Shown here: piece after piece, positions 1 to 10,717 of the stretch
Layout: each line of letters begins with the position of its first letter
How positions within the stretch are numbered: the stretch's first letter is position 1
NCBI RefSeq assembly: GCF_018881925.1
Contig: NZ_JACVPL010000010.1
Coordinates: forward strand, 25,346 to 89,345
From: Polynucleobacter sp. Latsch14-2
Lineage (GTDB): Bacteria > Pseudomonadota > Gammaproteobacteria > Burkholderiales > Burkholderiaceae
DNA: 64,000 nt
Direction of reading: 5' to 3'
Position numbers and translations under genes: made by a program
The notes under the pieces: model-generated
The model's database searches: none
Told to the model about the DNA's origin: nothing
The model's input: the letters and a program-made list of their open reading frames with translations, nothing else

Positions 1-780
1 GGCGGTGATTTATCGCATGCTGACAATGCATTTGGCCTCAAGGTGGGTGATAAGGTTTGCGCTCTAGTGCAGGGTGGCGGGTACGCTGAATTATGTGTTG
101 CCCCAATTGCACAGTGCCTACCTTCTCCAAAGGGCTTTACCGATCAAGAAGCTGCTGCATTGCCTGAAACTTTCTTCACGGTGTGGAGTAATGTTTTCAT
201 GCGTGGCGAAATGTCTGAGGGTGAGACTTTATTGGTGCAGGGTGGCTCCAGTGGTATCGGGGTCGCCGCCATTCTGATTGCTAAAGCTATGGGTCATCAA
301 GTGTTTGTTACTGCTGGAACAGATGAGAAATGCGCTGCTTGCCTGAAGCTTGGTGCGGACTTGGCGATTAACTATAAAACTCAAGATTTTGTTGAGGAAG
401 TTAAGAAGGCAACAGGCGGCAAAGGTGTTAACGTCATTCTCGATATGGTTACCGGTGAATATGTTCAGCGCGAGATTGATTGTTTGGCTGATGATGGACG
501 CATCGTAATTATTGCGAATCAAGGCGGCTCTAAAGCAGAGGTAAGCACCAATCAAATTTTGCGTCGTCGTTTAACGATTACAGGTTCAACTTTGCGCCCA
601 CGCCCTGTTTCATTCAAGAGGCAGGTTGCCCAGCAATTGCATTCTCATATTTGGCCATTTCTAGATGCAGGGAAGTTGAAGCCAGCCATTTACAAAACAT
701 TTCCAATGGATCAGGCTGCAGCTGCTCATGCTTTGATGGAGTCATCAGAGCATGTGGGCAAGATTGTTTTGACCGTTTAA
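1..780 (+). CDS. NAD(P)H:quinone oxidoreductase, MDR family (5' end missing)
   Basis: The reading frame is open from base 1, so the gene begins outside the window; the GTG at 43 is internal. The protein is the C-terminal two thirds of a zinc-free medium-chain dehydrogenase/reductase of the quinone oxidoreductase type, which passes electrons from NADPH to quinones in the cytoplasm. Visible marks are the Rossmann loop VQGGSSGIG, the following GADLAINYK segment typical of the family, and the C-terminal HALMESSEHVGKIVL stretch that closes QOR/PIG3-like proteins. No zinc-ligand cysteine cluster is seen. tpiA follows after 18 bases and is probably co-transcribed. The family is firm; the exact substrate is not. 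Confidence 0.85.
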   Translation, partial: GGDLSHADNAFGLKVGDKVCALVQGGGYAELCVAPIAQCLPSPKGFTDQEAAALPETFFTVWSNVFMRGEMSEGETLLVQGGSSGIGVAAILIAKAMGHQVFVTAGTDEKCAACLKLGADLAINYKTQDFVEEVKKATGGKGVNVILDMVTGEYVQREIDCLADDGRIVIIANQGGSKAEVSTNQILRRRLTITGSTLRPRPVSFKRQVAQQLHSHIWPFLDAGKLKPAIYKTFPMDQAAAAHALMESSEHVGKIVLTV

Positions 781-798
781 GAGATACAGCACATAGTC

Positions 799-1557
799 AT
801 GCGTCCACTTATCGTCATTGGCAACTGGAAAATGAACGGCAGTCTGGCTGGTAATGAAGTTTGGATTAAAGCAGTCTGCAAAGGCATGGAGCAAGGTATG
901 CCAGCGGGGCGTAAATTTTCTGTTTGCGCCCCCGCCCCATACTTGGCTCAATGCGGCGCCTTGATTGATCAATGCTCTTTGGCATTCCTCACTTTAGGTG
1001 CTCAAGATGTTTCGGCACATAGCTCTGGTGCATATACAGGTGAGATTTCTGCGGTCATGCTCAAAGAGTTGCGCTGCACTTATGTCATCGTGGGTCACTC
1101 TGAGCGGCGTCAAATGCATCACGAAACTGATGGCTTAGTAGCTGAAAAAGCTTTTCAAGTGCTTGATCTAGGTATGACACCTGTGATTTGTGTTGGTGAG
1201 TCTGCTGACGAGCGAAATTCTGGTAGGGCGGTTGAAGTGGTGCGTGGACAAATTGCCAAGCAAGTTGCTGTTTTGCAAGACCGCTTGGCAGACTGCCTGA
1301 TCGCTTATGAGCCAGTATGGGCTATTGGTACGGGTAAGGTGGCTAGCGCTCAGCTTGCGCAGGATATGCATCGAGCTATTCGATTGCAGTTGGCTGAATT
1401 TGATGAAGACGTAGCTTCCCATGTGGGAATTTTGTATGGCGGCAGTGTCAAACCAGATAATGCCGTTGAATTGTTTGCAATGCCTGATATTGATGGTGGG
1501 CTCATTGGGGGTGCTTCATTAAACCCTCAGGATTTCTTGGCCATTTGTCAGGCATAG
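799..1557 (+). CDS. tpiA: Triosephosphate isomerase
   Basis: Interconverts dihydroxyacetone phosphate and glyceraldehyde 3-phosphate in glycolysis and gluconeogenesis; cytoplasmic TIM barrel. The 252-residue length is normal. Catalytic residues are in place: Lys11 in GNWKMNG, His100 in VGHSERR and Glu171 in AYEPVWAIGTG, with the phosphate-binding YGGSVKPDN near the C-terminus. The ATG at 799 lies directly before the conserved RPLIVIGNWK. secG follows after 23 bases; tpiA-secG is a common pairing in proteobacteria and suggests one transcript. Confidence 0.97.
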   Translation: MRPLIVIGNWKMNGSLAGNEVWIKAVCKGMEQGMPAGRKFSVCAPAPYLAQCGALIDQCSLAFLTLGAQDVSAHSSGAYTGEISAVMLKELRCTYVIVGHSERRQMHHETDGLVAEKAFQVLDLGMTPVICVGESADERNSGRAVEVVRGQIAKQVAVLQDRLADCLIAYEPVWAIGTGKVASAQLAQDMHRAIRLQLAEFDEDVASHVGILYGGSVKPDNAVELFAMPDIDGGLIGGASLNPQDFLAICQA

Positions 1558-1580
1558 ATATTTTTATTTGGAGATAAGTC

Positions 1581-1928
1581 ATGGAATGGTTTAAGACTTT
1601 ATTGATCGTATTGCAGGTTATTTCTGCTTTAGCGGTCATCCTGTTGGTATTGCTCCAGCAGGGTAAGGGTGCTGATATGGGTGCTGCTTTTGGTTCAGGT
1701 TCTTCGGGTAGCCTCTTTGGCGCCAGTGGGTCTGCTAATTTCCTGTCCCACTCAACAGCTGTCTTTGCAGCTATCTTCTTTATTTGCACTCTAGGTATTA
1801 CATGGCTTGGCAATAAGAAGGAAGTCAATCCTGGTGTTTTGTCTGGAACAGTTGCGCCGGCAGCTGCCCCAGTGGTTGCACCAGTTGCTCCAGCCCAAGA
1901 TCCAACAAAACCTGCCGTGCCTAAGTAA
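1581..1928 (+). CDS. secG: Preprotein translocase subunit SecG
   Basis: Small auxiliary subunit of the SecYEG channel in the inner membrane, aiding SecA-driven protein export. The 115 residues show the family layout: a first membrane helix (about residues 4-24), the conserved GKGADMGAAFG-type loop with SGSLFG, a second helix (about 53-72), then a Pro/Ala/Val-rich cytoplasmic tail with repeated APV units that is low-complexity and poorly conserved. A GGAGAT ribosome-binding site precedes the ATG. It follows tpiA and precedes tRNA-Leu and the nuo operon, a recurrent betaproteobacterial order. Confidence 0.95.
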   Translation: MEWFKTLLIVLQVISALAVILLVLLQQGKGADMGAAFGSGSSGSLFGASGSANFLSHSTAVFAAIFFICTLGITWLGNKKEVNPGVLSGTVAPAAAPVVAPVAPAQDPTKPAVPK

Positions 1929-1954
1929 AAAAGTGGGTTTTTAGATATTTTTTA

Positions 1955-1975
1955 CCCCAATTTTTAAGGGGTTTT
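1955..1975 (+). terminator. Weak terminator-like hairpin after secG
   Basis: CCCC and GGGG flank an A/T loop and are followed by TTTT. The stem is only four base pairs, so termination would be partial at best; transcription may read on into tRNA-Leu and nuoA. Confidence 0.3.
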
Positions 1976-2013
1976 AGTGGTGCAATGCAGTAGAATTGTT
2001 ATGTTTTAAAAAT

Positions 2014-2098
2014 GCCGACGTGGTGAAATTGGTAGACACGCCATCTTGAGGGGGTGGTGGCTTAGGCTGTGCGAGTTCGAGTCTCGCCGTCGGCACCA
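2014..2098 (+). tRNA. tRNA-Leu (anticodon GAG)
   Basis: The acceptor stem GCCGACG (2014-2020) pairs perfectly with CGTCGGC (2088-2094), followed by discriminator A and an encoded CCA end. The D-arm GTGAAATTGGTAGACAC is typical of leucine tRNAs. The anticodon loop TTGAGGG gives anticodon GAG, and the long variable arm expected of class II tRNAs is present before the T-loop GTTCGAGTC. It reads CUC/CUU leucine codons. It sits alone between secG and nuoA; a TAGAAT hexamer at 1991-1996 could serve as its -10. Confidence 0.97.
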
Positions 2099-2230
2099 AA
2101 ATGATGTCATAACAGGGTAATTTAATTGTTATTTAGTGGTAATTTGTTTTAGATCAATTTGTGGGCTGTAGGAATCATTGATAATTTGTTTTATTAATAA
2201 GGCGCTTCAGACAATTAACACAGGACTATT

Positions 2231-2590
2231 TTGAATCTCGCTAATTACTTTCCTGTTTTGCTTTTTATCCTCGTAGGTATTGGGGTTGGATTAGTCCCAA
2301 TGTTCCTCGGAAAAATTTTGGCTCCTTCGAGACCAGATGCTGAAAAACTCTCTCCATACGAGTGCGGGTTTGAAGCCTTCGAAGATGCGCGCATGAAGTT
2401 TGACGTGCGCTATTACTTAATTGCCATTCTCTTCATCCTATTCGACCTAGAAACTGCATTCCTATTCCCATGGGGTGTTGCTCTGCGTGATATTGGTTGG
2501 TTTGGTTACGCCTCAATGGTGATCTTCCTCTTGGAGTTCATTGTGGGATTTGTGTATATCTGGAAAAAGGGCGCTCTCGACTGGGAGTGA
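2231..2590 (+). CDS. nuoA: NADH-quinone oxidoreductase subunit A
   Basis: Membrane-arm subunit of respiratory complex I (NDH-1), near the quinone site at the junction with the peripheral arm. The 119 residues contain three membrane helices and the signatures [10 protein letters not shown] and [18 protein letters not shown], with the conserved cytoplasmic-loop cysteine. The start is TTG, giving the expected N-terminus [12 protein letters not shown]. First gene of a 14-gene nuo operon on this strand; nuoB follows after five bases. The operon promoter was not confidently located in the A/T-rich 2099-2230 leader. Confidence 0.96.
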   Translation: MNLANYFPVLLFILVGIGVGLVPMFLGKILAPSRPDAEKLSPYECGFEAFEDARMKFDVRYYLIAILFILFDLETAFLFPWGVALRDIGWFGYASMVIFLLEFIVGFVYIWKKGALDWE

Positions 2591-2595
2591 TAGGT

Positions 2596-3078
2596 ATGGC
2601 ATTAGAAGGCGTTCTTAAAGAAGGATTTGTAACCACAACTGCGGATCAGTTAATCAACTGGACTCGCAATGGTTCTTTGTGGCCAATGACCTTTGGTCTG
2701 GCTTGCTGTGCGGTAGAGATGATGCATGCTGGAGCGTCCCGTTACGACTTGGATCGCTTCGGAGTGGTGTTCCGTCCATCTCCACGTCAATCTGACTTAA
2801 TGATCGTTGCCGGCACATTAACAAATAAAATGGCTCCCGCCTTGCGCAAAGTATATGACCAGATGCCTGAGCCACGCTGGGTCATTTCCATGGGATCTTG
2901 TGCCAATGGTGGTGGTTATTACCATAATTCTTATTCAGTTGTGCGCGGCTGCGATCGTATTGTGCCGGTGGACATCTATGTGCCTGGTTGCCCTCCAACT
3001 GCAGAAGCTTTGATCTATGGAATCATTCAGTTGCAATCGAAGATCGCTCGCACGAGCACCATTGCGCGGAAGGCTTGA
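2596..3078 (+). CDS. nuoB: NADH-quinone oxidoreductase subunit B
   Basis: Carries the terminal [4Fe-4S] cluster N2 that reduces quinone in complex I. The cluster ligands are the tandem Cys37-Cys38 ([10 protein letters not shown]), Cys102 (MGSCANGGG) and Cys132 ([10 protein letters not shown]). I chose the ATG at 2596, giving 160 residues, because [11 protein letters not shown] is the family N-terminus and GGAG lies just upstream; a longer in-frame extension runs back into nuoA but is not conserved-looking. nuoC starts one base after the stop. Confidence 0.97.
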   Translation: MALEGVLKEGFVTTTADQLINWTRNGSLWPMTFGLACCAVEMMHAGASRYDLDRFGVVFRPSPRQSDLMIVAGTLTNKMAPALRKVYDQMPEPRWVISMGSCANGGGYYHNSYSVVRGCDRIVPVDIYVPGCPPTAEALIYGIIQLQSKIARTSTIARKA

Positions 3079-3079
3079 G

Positions 3080-3679
3080 ATGTCAGATCGCTTAAACCAA
3101 CTTGCAGCAAACCTTGAGCGCGTCTTAGGTAAACGTGTTCACTCGATTGAAATTGCTTTAGGTGAGGTAACCGTTACGCTCAATGCCGACACTTATTACG
3201 AATCCGCTTTACTCTTGCGTGACGATCCTGCTTTAGCTTTCGAGCAATTGATTGATCTGTGTGGCGTAGATTACCAAGGCTATCGTGATGGTGCTTGGGC
3301 TGGTCAGCGTTTCGCTGCGGTGTCCCATTTATTGTCGCTTGCCCACAACTGGCGTTTGCGGGTGCGTGCTTTTGCACCAGATGACGGCTACCCAGTAGTT
3401 GCTTCGGTGACGCCCGTTTGGAATAGTGCCAACTGGTTTGAGCGTGAAGCCTTTGATCTCTATGGCATCTTATTCGAAGGTCATGATGATTTGCGTCGCA
3501 TTTTGACTGACTATGGTTTTGTAGGACATCCATTTAGGAAAGATTTCCCAATTTCTGGCAATGTCGAAATGATTTACGATCCAGAACTCAAGCGTGTTGT
3601 ATACCAACCTGTCACCATCGAAGCGCGTGAAATTACACCACGCGTCATCAGGGAAGAGCAGTACGGAGATCCGGTATAA
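3080..3679 (+). CDS. nuoC: NADH-quinone oxidoreductase subunit C
   Basis: Peripheral-arm subunit (30-kDa type) that forms the quinone-reaction module with NuoB and NuoD. The 199-residue protein has the family signature [15 protein letters not shown] followed by [10 protein letters not shown], then the conserved GHPFRKDFP. The ATG at 3080 directly follows the nuoB stop and opens [10 protein letters not shown]; an upstream frame extension into nuoB is rejected. nuoC and nuoD are separate here, unlike the fused NuoCD of enterobacteria. Confidence 0.96.
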   Translation: MSDRLNQLAANLERVLGKRVHSIEIALGEVTVTLNADTYYESALLLRDDPALAFEQLIDLCGVDYQGYRDGAWAGQRFAAVSHLLSLAHNWRLRVRAFAPDDGYPVVASVTPVWNSANWFEREAFDLYGILFEGHDDLRRILTDYGFVGHPFRKDFPISGNVEMIYDPELKRVVYQPVTIEAREITPRVIREEQYGDPV

Positions 3680-3682
3680 GTC

Positions 3683-4936
3683 ATGGCAGATATTAAGAAC
3701 TACACCCTCAATTTTGGTCCTCAGCATCCTGCTGCGCATGGCGTATTACGTTTAGTGCTGGAGCTTGATGGTGAGGTGATCCAGCGTGCTGACCCACATA
3801 TTGGTTTATTGCATCGTGCGACGGAAAAATTAGCAGAGACCCGTACTTGGATTCAAAACGTTCCATATATGGATCGTTTGGATTATGTCTCAATGATGTC
3901 CAATGAGCATGCTTATGTGCTTGCTATAGAAAAATTATTGCAAGTAGATGTGCCTTTGCGTGCGCAATACATTCGTGTGATGTTCGACGAGTTAACGCGC
4001 CTACTTAATCACTTGTTGTGGATTGGTTGTCATGGTCTTGACGTCGGTGCGATGGCCGTGTTCTTGTACGCCTTCCGCGATCGCGAAGATATTTTTGATA
4101 TGTATGAAGCGGTATCGGGTGCGCGTATGCATGCCGCCTACTACCGTCCGGGTGGCGTATACCGTGATTTACCTGATCAAATGGCGCAATACTCTAAGAA
4201 CAAGATTCGTAGCGCATCCGCTATCAAACGATTGAATGAAAACCGAAGTGGCACCCTGCTTGATTTCATTGAAGAATTTTCAAGCCGCTTTGACGGTAAT
4301 GTGGATGAGTACTGCAATCTCTTAACGGACAACCGTATTTGGAAGCAGCGTTTGGTTGGTATTGGTGTTGTAACGCCTGAGCGCGCTTTACAGCTCGGCT
4401 TTACTGGCCCTATGTTGCGCGGTTCTGGTATTGAGTGGGATTTACGTAGAAAGCAACCTTACGAAACCTACGACAAACTCGAGTTTGATATTCCAGTTGG
4501 TGTGAACGGCGACTCTTACGATCGCTATTTGATCCGCATGGAAGAAATGTATCAATCTAATCGCATTATTAAGCAGTGCGTCGCTTGGTTAAAAGCAAAC
4601 CCAGGCCCTGTGATGAGCGATAACCATAAAGTAGCGCCGCCAAAGCGCGTGGATATGAAGACCAATATGGAAGAGTTAATCCACCACTTCAAGCTCTTTA
4701 CTGAGGGTATGCACGTTCCTAATGGTGAGGCCTACTCGGCGGTTGAGCATCCCAAAGGTGAGTTTGGTATTTACCTTATTTCTGATGGCGCAAATAAGCC
4801 ATACCGAATGAAGATTCGTGCTCCAGGGTTTGTGCACCTCTCAGCAATGGATGAGATGTCACGTGGTCATATGTTGGCTGATGCCGTAACTATTATTGGT
4901 ACCCAAGATATCGTGTTTGGGGAGATTGACCGCTAA
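3683..4936 (+). CDS. nuoD: NADH-quinone oxidoreductase subunit D
   Basis: The 49-kDa type subunit that builds the quinone-binding pocket against NuoB; evolutionarily related to NiFe-hydrogenase large subunits. Length is 417 residues. Recognisable segments are [10 protein letters not shown] at the N-terminus (quinone headgroup His), [19 protein letters not shown] and the C-terminal [10 protein letters not shown] and DIVFGEIDR. Starts three bases after nuoC. Confidence 0.97.
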   Translation: MADIKNYTLNFGPQHPAAHGVLRLVLELDGEVIQRADPHIGLLHRATEKLAETRTWIQNVPYMDRLDYVSMMSNEHAYVLAIEKLLQVDVPLRAQYIRVMFDELTRLLNHLLWIGCHGLDVGAMAVFLYAFRDREDIFDMYEAVSGARMHAAYYRPGGVYRDLPDQMAQYSKNKIRSASAIKRLNENRSGTLLDFIEEFSSRFDGNVDEYCNLLTDNRIWKQRLVGIGVVTPERALQLGFTGPMLRGSGIEWDLRRKQPYETYDKLEFDIPVGVNGDSYDRYLIRMEEMYQSNRIIKQCVAWLKANPGPVMSDNHKVAPPKRVDMKTNMEELIHHFKLFTEGMHVPNGEAYSAVEHPKGEFGIYLISDGANKPYRMKIRAPGFVHLSAMDEMSRGHMLADAVTIIGTQDIVFGEIDR

Positions 4937-4957
4937 TAGCGCGCCAAGGATTATTTA

Positions 4958-5464
4958 ATGACAACAACTCTTCAACTATCCGACAAAACGCTCGCAGACA
5001 TTGCGCGCAATGTCGCGAAATATCCCCCAGAGCAAAAACAATCAGCAGTGATGGCTGCTCTGATCGCTGCGCAAACCGAAGTGGGTTGGGTTTCTTCGGA
5101 TGTAATCGAAGTCGTTGCCAAGATCTTGGGCATGCCGACCATTGCAGTGGATGAGGTCGCTACGTTTTACAACATGTACAACACTAAGCCCACTGGAAAA
5201 TATAAGCTGGTAATCTGCACAAACTTGCCTTGTCAATTAACGCATGGTGAAACAGCTGCAACTTATCTCAAAGAAACGCTCGGCATTGGCTTTAATGAAA
5301 CTACGCCATGTGGTACGTTTACCTTGAAAGAGGGCGAGTGTATGGGTGCCTGCGGTGATTCACCGGTTATGTTGGTGAATGACAAGCGCATGTGTAGCTT
5401 TATGAGTAAAGAAAAAATTGATGCGCTTTTAAATGAGTGCCGTGCAGAAGGGAAGGCATCATGA
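4958..5464 (+). CDS. nuoE: NADH-quinone oxidoreductase subunit E
   Basis: The 24-kDa type subunit of the NADH dehydrogenase module; binds the [2Fe-2S] cluster N1a beside the FMN of NuoF. The four ligands are Cys88 and Cys92 (ICTNLPCQL) and Cys128 and Cys132 ([11 protein letters not shown]). The 168-residue length is normal. Its stop overlaps the nuoF start (ATGA), indicating translational coupling of the NuoE-NuoF heterodimer. Confidence 0.96.
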   Translation: MTTTLQLSDKTLADIARNVAKYPPEQKQSAVMAALIAAQTEVGWVSSDVIEVVAKILGMPTIAVDEVATFYNMYNTKPTGKYKLVICTNLPCQLTHGETAATYLKETLGIGFNETTPCGTFTLKEGECMGACGDSPVMLVNDKRMCSFMSKEKIDALLNECRAEGKAS

Positions 5465-6759
5465 CTAGCTTGCACGATCGCCATATCAAGCCTCTTATTT
5501 TGGCCGGCTTAAACGGCGAAAATTGGCGTTTAAAAGATTATGAAAGCCGCGGTGGTTACCAGCAGCTACGTCGCATCATTAATGAAAAAGTAACTCCCGA
5601 TGCGATCATTGCTGAATTAAAGCTTTCTTCCTTGCGCGGTCGTGGGGGCGCAGGCTTCCCAACTGGATTGAAGTGGAGTTTTATGCCACGTCAATTTCCC
5701 GGTCAAAAATATTTAGTTTGTAATAGCGATGAAGGTGAGCCTGGGACTTTTAAAGACCGTGACATCATGCGCTATAACCCGCATGCCTTAATCGAAGGCA
5801 TGATTATTGGTGCCTACACCATGGGAATCGGTACTGGCTATAACTATATTCACGGCGAAATCTGGGAGACCTACGCTCGTTTTGAAGAGGCTCTAGAGGA
5901 GGCTCGTGCCGCTGGTTATTTGGGTGACAAAATTTTAGGCAGTGATTTCAACTTCCAATTACATGCATCTCCAGGTTGGGGTGCTTACATTTGTGGTGAA
6001 GAAACTGCTTTATTGGAGTCGCTTGAGGGTAAGAAGGGTCAACCTCGCTTTAAACCTCCATTCCCAGCAAGTTTTGGTTTGTATGGCAAGCCAACAACTA
6101 TTAATAACACCGAAACATTTGCTGCTGTGCCATTCATCATGGCTATTGGCGGTCAAGCATATTTAGAGCTTGGCAAACCCAATAACGGCGGCACCAAGAT
6201 TTTCTCTGTATCGGGTGATGTCATGTATCCCGGTAACTATGAGATCCCATTGGGCACGCCGTTTGCTGAGCTTTTGAAGTTGGCTGGTGGTATGCGCGAC
6301 GGTAAGGCTATTAAAGCAGTTATTCCTGGTGGATCTTCTGCTCCAGTGGTTCCCGGTGCACAGATGATGGATCTCACGATGGACTATGACAGCATTGCAA
6401 AGGCTGGCTCGATGTTGGGTTCTGGCGCGGTAATTGTCATGAACGAGACGCGTTGCATGGTGAGGGCGCTAGAGCGTTTGTCTTATTTCTATCACGAAGA
6501 GTCATGTGGTCAGTGCACCCCGTGTCGTGAAGGTACAGGTTGGCTGTGGCGCATTGTTCATCGTATTGAACATGGTCAAGGCCGTCCGGAAGATTTAGAT
6601 TTACTCAACGATGTGGCCGCGAATATTCAGGGGCGTACGATTTGTGCCTTGGGTGATGCGGCTGCTATGCCAGTACGTGGCATGTTAAAGCATTACATGG
6701 ATGAGTTTGCGTATCACGTAGAACATAAGCGCTGCTTAGATTCTGCGCAACCTTTATAA
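5461..6759 (+). CDS. nuoF: NADH-quinone oxidoreductase subunit F (NADH/FMN site)
   Basis: The 51-kDa type subunit that oxidises NADH through FMN and passes electrons to [4Fe-4S] cluster N3. [10 protein letters not shown] (residues 60-69) is the nucleotide-binding loop. The N3 ligands are Cys349, Cys352 and Cys355 ([12 protein letters not shown]) and Cys395 ([12 protein letters not shown]). I start at the ATG overlapping the nuoE stop (5461), giving 432 residues; an upstream in-frame extension lies inside nuoE. Confidence 0.97.
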   Translation: MTSLHDRHIKPLILAGLNGENWRLKDYESRGGYQQLRRIINEKVTPDAIIAELKLSSLRGRGGAGFPTGLKWSFMPRQFPGQKYLVCNSDEGEPGTFKDRDIMRYNPHALIEGMIIGAYTMGIGTGYNYIHGEIWETYARFEEALEEARAAGYLGDKILGSDFNFQLHASPGWGAYICGEETALLESLEGKKGQPRFKPPFPASFGLYGKPTTINNTETFAAVPFIMAIGGQAYLELGKPNNGGTKIFSVSGDVMYPGNYEIPLGTPFAELLKLAGGMRDGKAIKAVIPGGSSAPVVPGAQMMDLTMDYDSIAKAGSMLGSGAVIVMNETRCMVRALERLSYFYHEESCGQCTPCREGTGWLWRIVHRIEHGQGRPEDLDLLNDVAANIQGRTICALGDAAAMPVRGMLKHYMDEFAYHVEHKRCLDSAQPL

Positions 6760-6792
6760 AAGATATTGAGCACGGGACTTCATAAAGTGAGC

Positions 6793-9111
6793 ATGGTTGA
6801 AATCGAATTAGATGGCAAGACAGTAGATGTTCCGCAAGGTTCGACGGTGATGCACGCCGCGGCAAAACTCGGTAGTTATATCCCTCACTTCTGTTACCAC
6901 AAGAAATTGTCTATTGCCGCTAACTGCCGGATGTGTTTGGTAGAAGTGGAAAAGGCACCAAAACCATTGCCTGCTTGTGCAACCCCAGTAACACAAGGCA
7001 TGAAAGTCTTTACGCACTCTGCTAAAGCTGTAGAAGCGCAGCGTTCCGTGATGGAATTCTTGTTGATTAACCATCCATTGGATTGTCCAATTTGCGACCA
7101 AGGTGGTGAGTGCCAGTTGCAGGACTTAGCGGTGGGTTACGGTAAATCTGAATCTCGCTACGAAGAAGAAAAGCGCGTCGTCTTCCACAAAAATGTTGGA
7201 CCACTGATCTCGATGCAAGAGATGTCCCGCTGTATTCACTGCACACGTTGCGTCCGTTTCGGCCAAGAGGTATCTGGCGTGATGGAATTGGGCATGGTCA
7301 ATCGCGGTGAGCATTCTGAAATTACTACTTTCCTTGGTCAAACAATTGATTCAGAGCTTTCTGGAAATATGATTGATATTTGCCCGGTTGGCGCATTGAC
7401 TAGCAAGCCATTTCGCTATGCAGCCCGTACTTGGGAGTTGGGCCGTAAACGCTCTGTAAGTCCGCACGATAGCTTGGGTAGCAATACTACTGTTCAAACT
7501 AAAGCAAACAAGGTAATGCGCGTAGTTGCTTTAGAAAACGAAGCCATTAATGAGTGCTGGATTAGCGATAGAGATCGTTTTGCTTATGAGGGTTTCAATA
7601 GTTCTGAGCGTGTAACTACGCCGATGGTGAAGCAGGGCGGTCAGTGGTTGGAAACAGATTGGGAATCCGCCTTGGATTATGTGGCACGCTCACTTAAAAC
7701 CCTCTCTGCGGAGAATGGCCCAGAGGCTGTTGCTGCTTTAGCCCACCCGATCTCCAGTACCGAAGAATTATTCCTTCTTCAGAAGTTGATTCGTGGCTTG
7801 GGCTCAAATCAAATTGAAACCCGTTTACATCAAACTGATGTTCAGGGTGCTGCCACTGCTCCATGGCTAGGTATGACAGTGGCTAAATTGAGCGAGCTTG
7901 ATCGCGCATTAGTGATCGGTAGCTTCCTGCGCAAAGATCAGCCAATAATCGCAGCACGTTTACGTACAGCTTCTAAGCGCGGTTTAGTTCTCCATCGCAT
8001 TGATGCGGGTGGCGACGATTGGTTAATCCCCACTGCTACTAGTATTTCAGCAGCTCCAAGTGCTTGGTTAAATGCACTGAGTGAGGTTGCACTAGCAGTT
8101 GCTAAGGTTAAATCCGTTTCAGCTCCGGCTGGTACTTTTAACTTGCCAATTTCTGCTGTGGCTCAATCCGTTGCGGATAGTTTGATTTCTGGTGCGACAA
8201 CAGCAGTGTTGTTGGGTTCTGCAGCGATTGCGCATCCACATGCAGGCGATCTACACATCCTAGCGCAGTTTATTGCAGAGCACACTGGTGCAACATTAGG
8301 CTTCTTGCCTGTTGGCGGTAATGCAGTAGGTGCTAGCCTGGTTGGTGCTAACGGCGCTGGTGTGGAATCTGTTCTCTCGGGTGAGCGTCGTGCGGTACTG
8401 CTGATGAATCTAGAGCCAGATGCTGATCTGCCAAATCCATTACAAGCCCGCGCTGCATTAGCTAAGGCAAATACAGTCATTGCCATGAGCGCCTATAAGA
8501 GCGCTGATATCTTAGAAGTTGCTGACGTTATTTTGCCAATAGCGACTTATACCGAAACGGTTGCTACTTTTGTCAATGCAGAGGGTAGGATTCAAACGAT
8601 TCAGCCCGCAGTTAAACCGCTAGGTGATTCTCGTCCAGCCTGGAAAGTATTACGCGTTCTTGGCAGCCTCTTAAATTTAGATGGCTTCCTCTACAACGTG
8701 CCTGAAGAGGTATTGGATGAGGCGCTAGGCGATAGTTACTGTACAAAGTTAAGTAATAAGACCTCTGCCAATGCTTTAGCAAATGGTAACTTAGCCCCGT
8801 TGACTGGTATAGAGCGTCTATCTGACGTGAATATTTATGCTGTTGATCAAATTGTGCGTCGCTCCCCAGCATTGCATTTAACGCGTGATGCTAAACGTGG
8901 CAATCAAGTTGGTTTAGGTCAAAAGCTCTTTACTGAATTGGGTTTGAAAGAGGGTGATGCAGTTCGCGTGACTCAAGGGTCTCAATCGGTAGATTTGCCG
9001 GCAACATTGGAAGAAAACTTAGTTGCTGGTGTCGTACGCATTTCTGCAGGCACTTCAGCAAGTGCAAAATTAGGATCGATGTTTGGTTCTCTAACCGTTA
9101 GCAAGGCATAA
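6793..9111 (+). CDS. nuoG: NADH-quinone oxidoreductase subunit G
   Basis: Largest peripheral-arm subunit, carrying the electron wire between NuoF and NuoI. The N-terminal [2Fe-2S] domain has [16 protein letters not shown]; then the [15 protein letters not shown] segment and [14 protein letters not shown] with the CPVGAL cysteine bind [4Fe-4S] clusters. A molybdopterin-oxidoreductase-like domain without molybdenum function follows. I chose the ATG at 6793 (MVEIELDGK, 772 residues). GTG 6787 has a better spaced GGGA, and TTG 6766 is also in frame, so the start is uncertain by up to nine codons. Confidence 0.94.
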   Translation: MVEIELDGKTVDVPQGSTVMHAAAKLGSYIPHFCYHKKLSIAANCRMCLVEVEKAPKPLPACATPVTQGMKVFTHSAKAVEAQRSVMEFLLINHPLDCPICDQGGECQLQDLAVGYGKSESRYEEEKRVVFHKNVGPLISMQEMSRCIHCTRCVRFGQEVSGVMELGMVNRGEHSEITTFLGQTIDSELSGNMIDICPVGALTSKPFRYAARTWELGRKRSVSPHDSLGSNTTVQTKANKVMRVVALENEAINECWISDRDRFAYEGFNSSERVTTPMVKQGGQWLETDWESALDYVARSLKTLSAENGPEAVAALAHPISSTEELFLLQKLIRGLGSNQIETRLHQTDVQGAATAPWLGMTVAKLSELDRALVIGSFLRKDQPIIAARLRTASKRGLVLHRIDAGGDDWLIPTATSISAAPSAWLNALSEVALAVAKVKSVSAPAGTFNLPISAVAQSVADSLISGATTAVLLGSAAIAHPHAGDLHILAQFIAEHTGATLGFLPVGGNAVGASLVGANGAGVESVLSGERRAVLLMNLEPDADLPNPLQARAALAKANTVIAMSAYKSADILEVADVILPIATYTETVATFVNAEGRIQTIQPAVKPLGDSRPAWKVLRVLGSLLNLDGFLYNVPEEVLDEALGDSYCTKLSNKTSANALANGNLAPLTGIERLSDVNIYAVDQIVRRSPALHLTRDAKRGNQVGLGQKLFTELGLKEGDAVRVTQGSQSVDLPATLEENLVAGVVRISAGTSASAKLGSMFGSLTVSKA

Positions 9112-9119
9112 GGGACGAG

Positions 9120-10193
9120 ATGGAAAATTTCTTGAACCTCATTACAACTCAGGGCGAGGCTATTTTTGGCACCCTGTGGCCGCTTGTTTGGGCTTTGGTG
9201 CGGATTGTCATTATTGTGCTGCCTATGTTTGGTTGCGTTGCTTACCTGACTCTGTGGGAGCGTAAGTTAATTGGTTGGATGCACATTCGCCTTGGGCCAA
9301 ACCGCGTCGGCCCATTAGGACTCTTGCAGCCAATTGCTGATGCATTAAAGCTATTGCTCAAGGAGGTCATATCTCCAGCGCGCGCCAGCAAGGTGCTTTA
9401 TTTCATCGCCCCTGTGATGGTGATCATGCCTGCCTTTGCGGCTTGGGCTGTTGTGCCTTTTCAAGCTAAGATGGTTTTGGCTGATGTGAATGCCGGACTC
9501 TTGTACGTGATGGCGATTTCTTCGATTGGTGTCTATGGTGTGATTCTAGCTGGCTGGTCATCCAACTCTAAGTACCCATTTCTTGGTGCAATGCGCGCTT
9601 CATCACAGATGATCTCTTATGAGATTGCGATGGGTTTTGCTTTGGTCACCGTATTGCTGACATCAGGCTCTTTAAACCTTAGCACTATTGTGGCATCACA
9701 AGAACAAGGTTACTTTGCTAGTCTTGGCCTGAACTTTCTGTCTTGGAACTGGTTGCCATTGCTACCAATGTTCTTAATCTATTTTATCTCTGGCGTTGCT
9801 GAAACCAACCGTCATCCATTTGATGTGGTGGAAGGGGAGTCAGAGATTGTTGCTGGTCATATGGTTGAGTACTCCGGTATGGCGTTTGCGATGTTCTTCT
9901 TGGCCGAGTATGCCAACATGATCTTGATTGCGGCATTAGCTTCAACCATGTTCTTGGGTGGCTGGTTGCCAATTGTTGATTTACCAATCTTGCGTGATAT
10001 TCCAGGCTTCTTCTGGTTGTTCGGCAAAACCTTCTTCTTGTTGTCTTGTGTAATCTGGTTGCGTGCCACATTGCCACGTTATCGCTATGACCAAATCATG
10101 CGTTTGGGCTGGAAGATCTTTATTCCCCTCTCAGTGTTTTGGGTTGTGGTTGTTGGCGCGTGGGTGGTATCCCCATGGAATATTTGGAAATAA
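9120..10193 (+). CDS. nuoH: NADH-quinone oxidoreductase subunit H
   Basis: Membrane subunit that forms the heel of complex I and part of the quinone tunnel. The 357 residues hold about eight helices. Signatures are [20 protein letters not shown] in the first loop, the [19 protein letters not shown] segment and [13 protein letters not shown] near the C-terminus. Starts eight bases after nuoG. Confidence 0.97.
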   Translation: MENFLNLITTQGEAIFGTLWPLVWALVRIVIIVLPMFGCVAYLTLWERKLIGWMHIRLGPNRVGPLGLLQPIADALKLLLKEVISPARASKVLYFIAPVMVIMPAFAAWAVVPFQAKMVLADVNAGLLYVMAISSIGVYGVILAGWSSNSKYPFLGAMRASSQMISYEIAMGFALVTVLLTSGSLNLSTIVASQEQGYFASLGLNFLSWNWLPLLPMFLIYFISGVAETNRHPFDVVEGESEIVAGHMVEYSGMAFAMFFLAEYANMILIAALASTMFLGGWLPIVDLPILRDIPGFFWLFGKTFFLLSCVIWLRATLPRYRYDQIMRLGWKIFIPLSVFWVVVVGAWVVSPWNIWK

Positions 10194-10204
10194 GTTGATT
10201 AATC

Positions 10205-10696
10205 ATGTTTAAGAAAATTTCCCAATTCCTTAATAGTTTGATGCTCAAAGAAATTTTGATGGGCATGTCCATTACTGGGCGCTACCTCTTCAAGCCAAAA
10301 ATTACCATTCAATACCCAGAGGAAAAGACTCCTTTGTCGCCACGCTTCCGCGGTTTGCATGCTTTGCGCCGTTATGAGAGCGGTGAAGAGCGATGCATCG
10401 GTTGCAAGCTGTGTGAAGCTGTTTGCCCTGCATATGCGATTACGATTGAGAGTGATGAGCGTGACGATGGTACTCGACGTACAACTCGCTACGACATCGA
10501 TTTAACCAAGTGCATTTTCTGTGGCTTCTGCGAGGAAGCTTGCCCAGTGGATGCGATTGTTGAAACCAATATCTTCGAATACTTTGGTGACAAGCGTGGC
10601 GATTTGTATTTCACAAAAGAAATGCTCTTGGCTGTGGGTGATCGCTATGAAAAAGATATTGCCGCCAACCGCGCTGCTGATGCGCCTTATCGTTAA
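10205..10696 (+). CDS. nuoI: NADH-quinone oxidoreductase subunit I
   Basis: Ferredoxin-like subunit that carries clusters N6a and N6b between NuoG and NuoB. Two classic CxxCxxCxxxC sets are visible: Cys64, 67, 70, 74 ([12 protein letters not shown]) and Cys103, 106, 109, 113 ([12 protein letters not shown]). The 163-residue length and the amphipathic N-terminus that docks on the membrane arm fit the family. Confidence 0.97.
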   Translation: MFKKISQFLNSLMLKEILMGMSITGRYLFKPKITIQYPEEKTPLSPRFRGLHALRRYESGEERCIGCKLCEAVCPAYAITIESDERDDGTRRTTRYDIDLTKCIFCGFCEEACPVDAIVETNIFEYFGDKRGDLYFTKEMLLAVGDRYEKDIAANRAADAPYR

Positions 10697-10717
10697 TCGC
10701 ATAGAGCACATATCCAT

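Noticed and set aside
8163..8486. A 107-codon minus-strand frame inside nuoG
   Set aside because: Alanine-rich composition mirrors the sense-strand codons; no independent signals.
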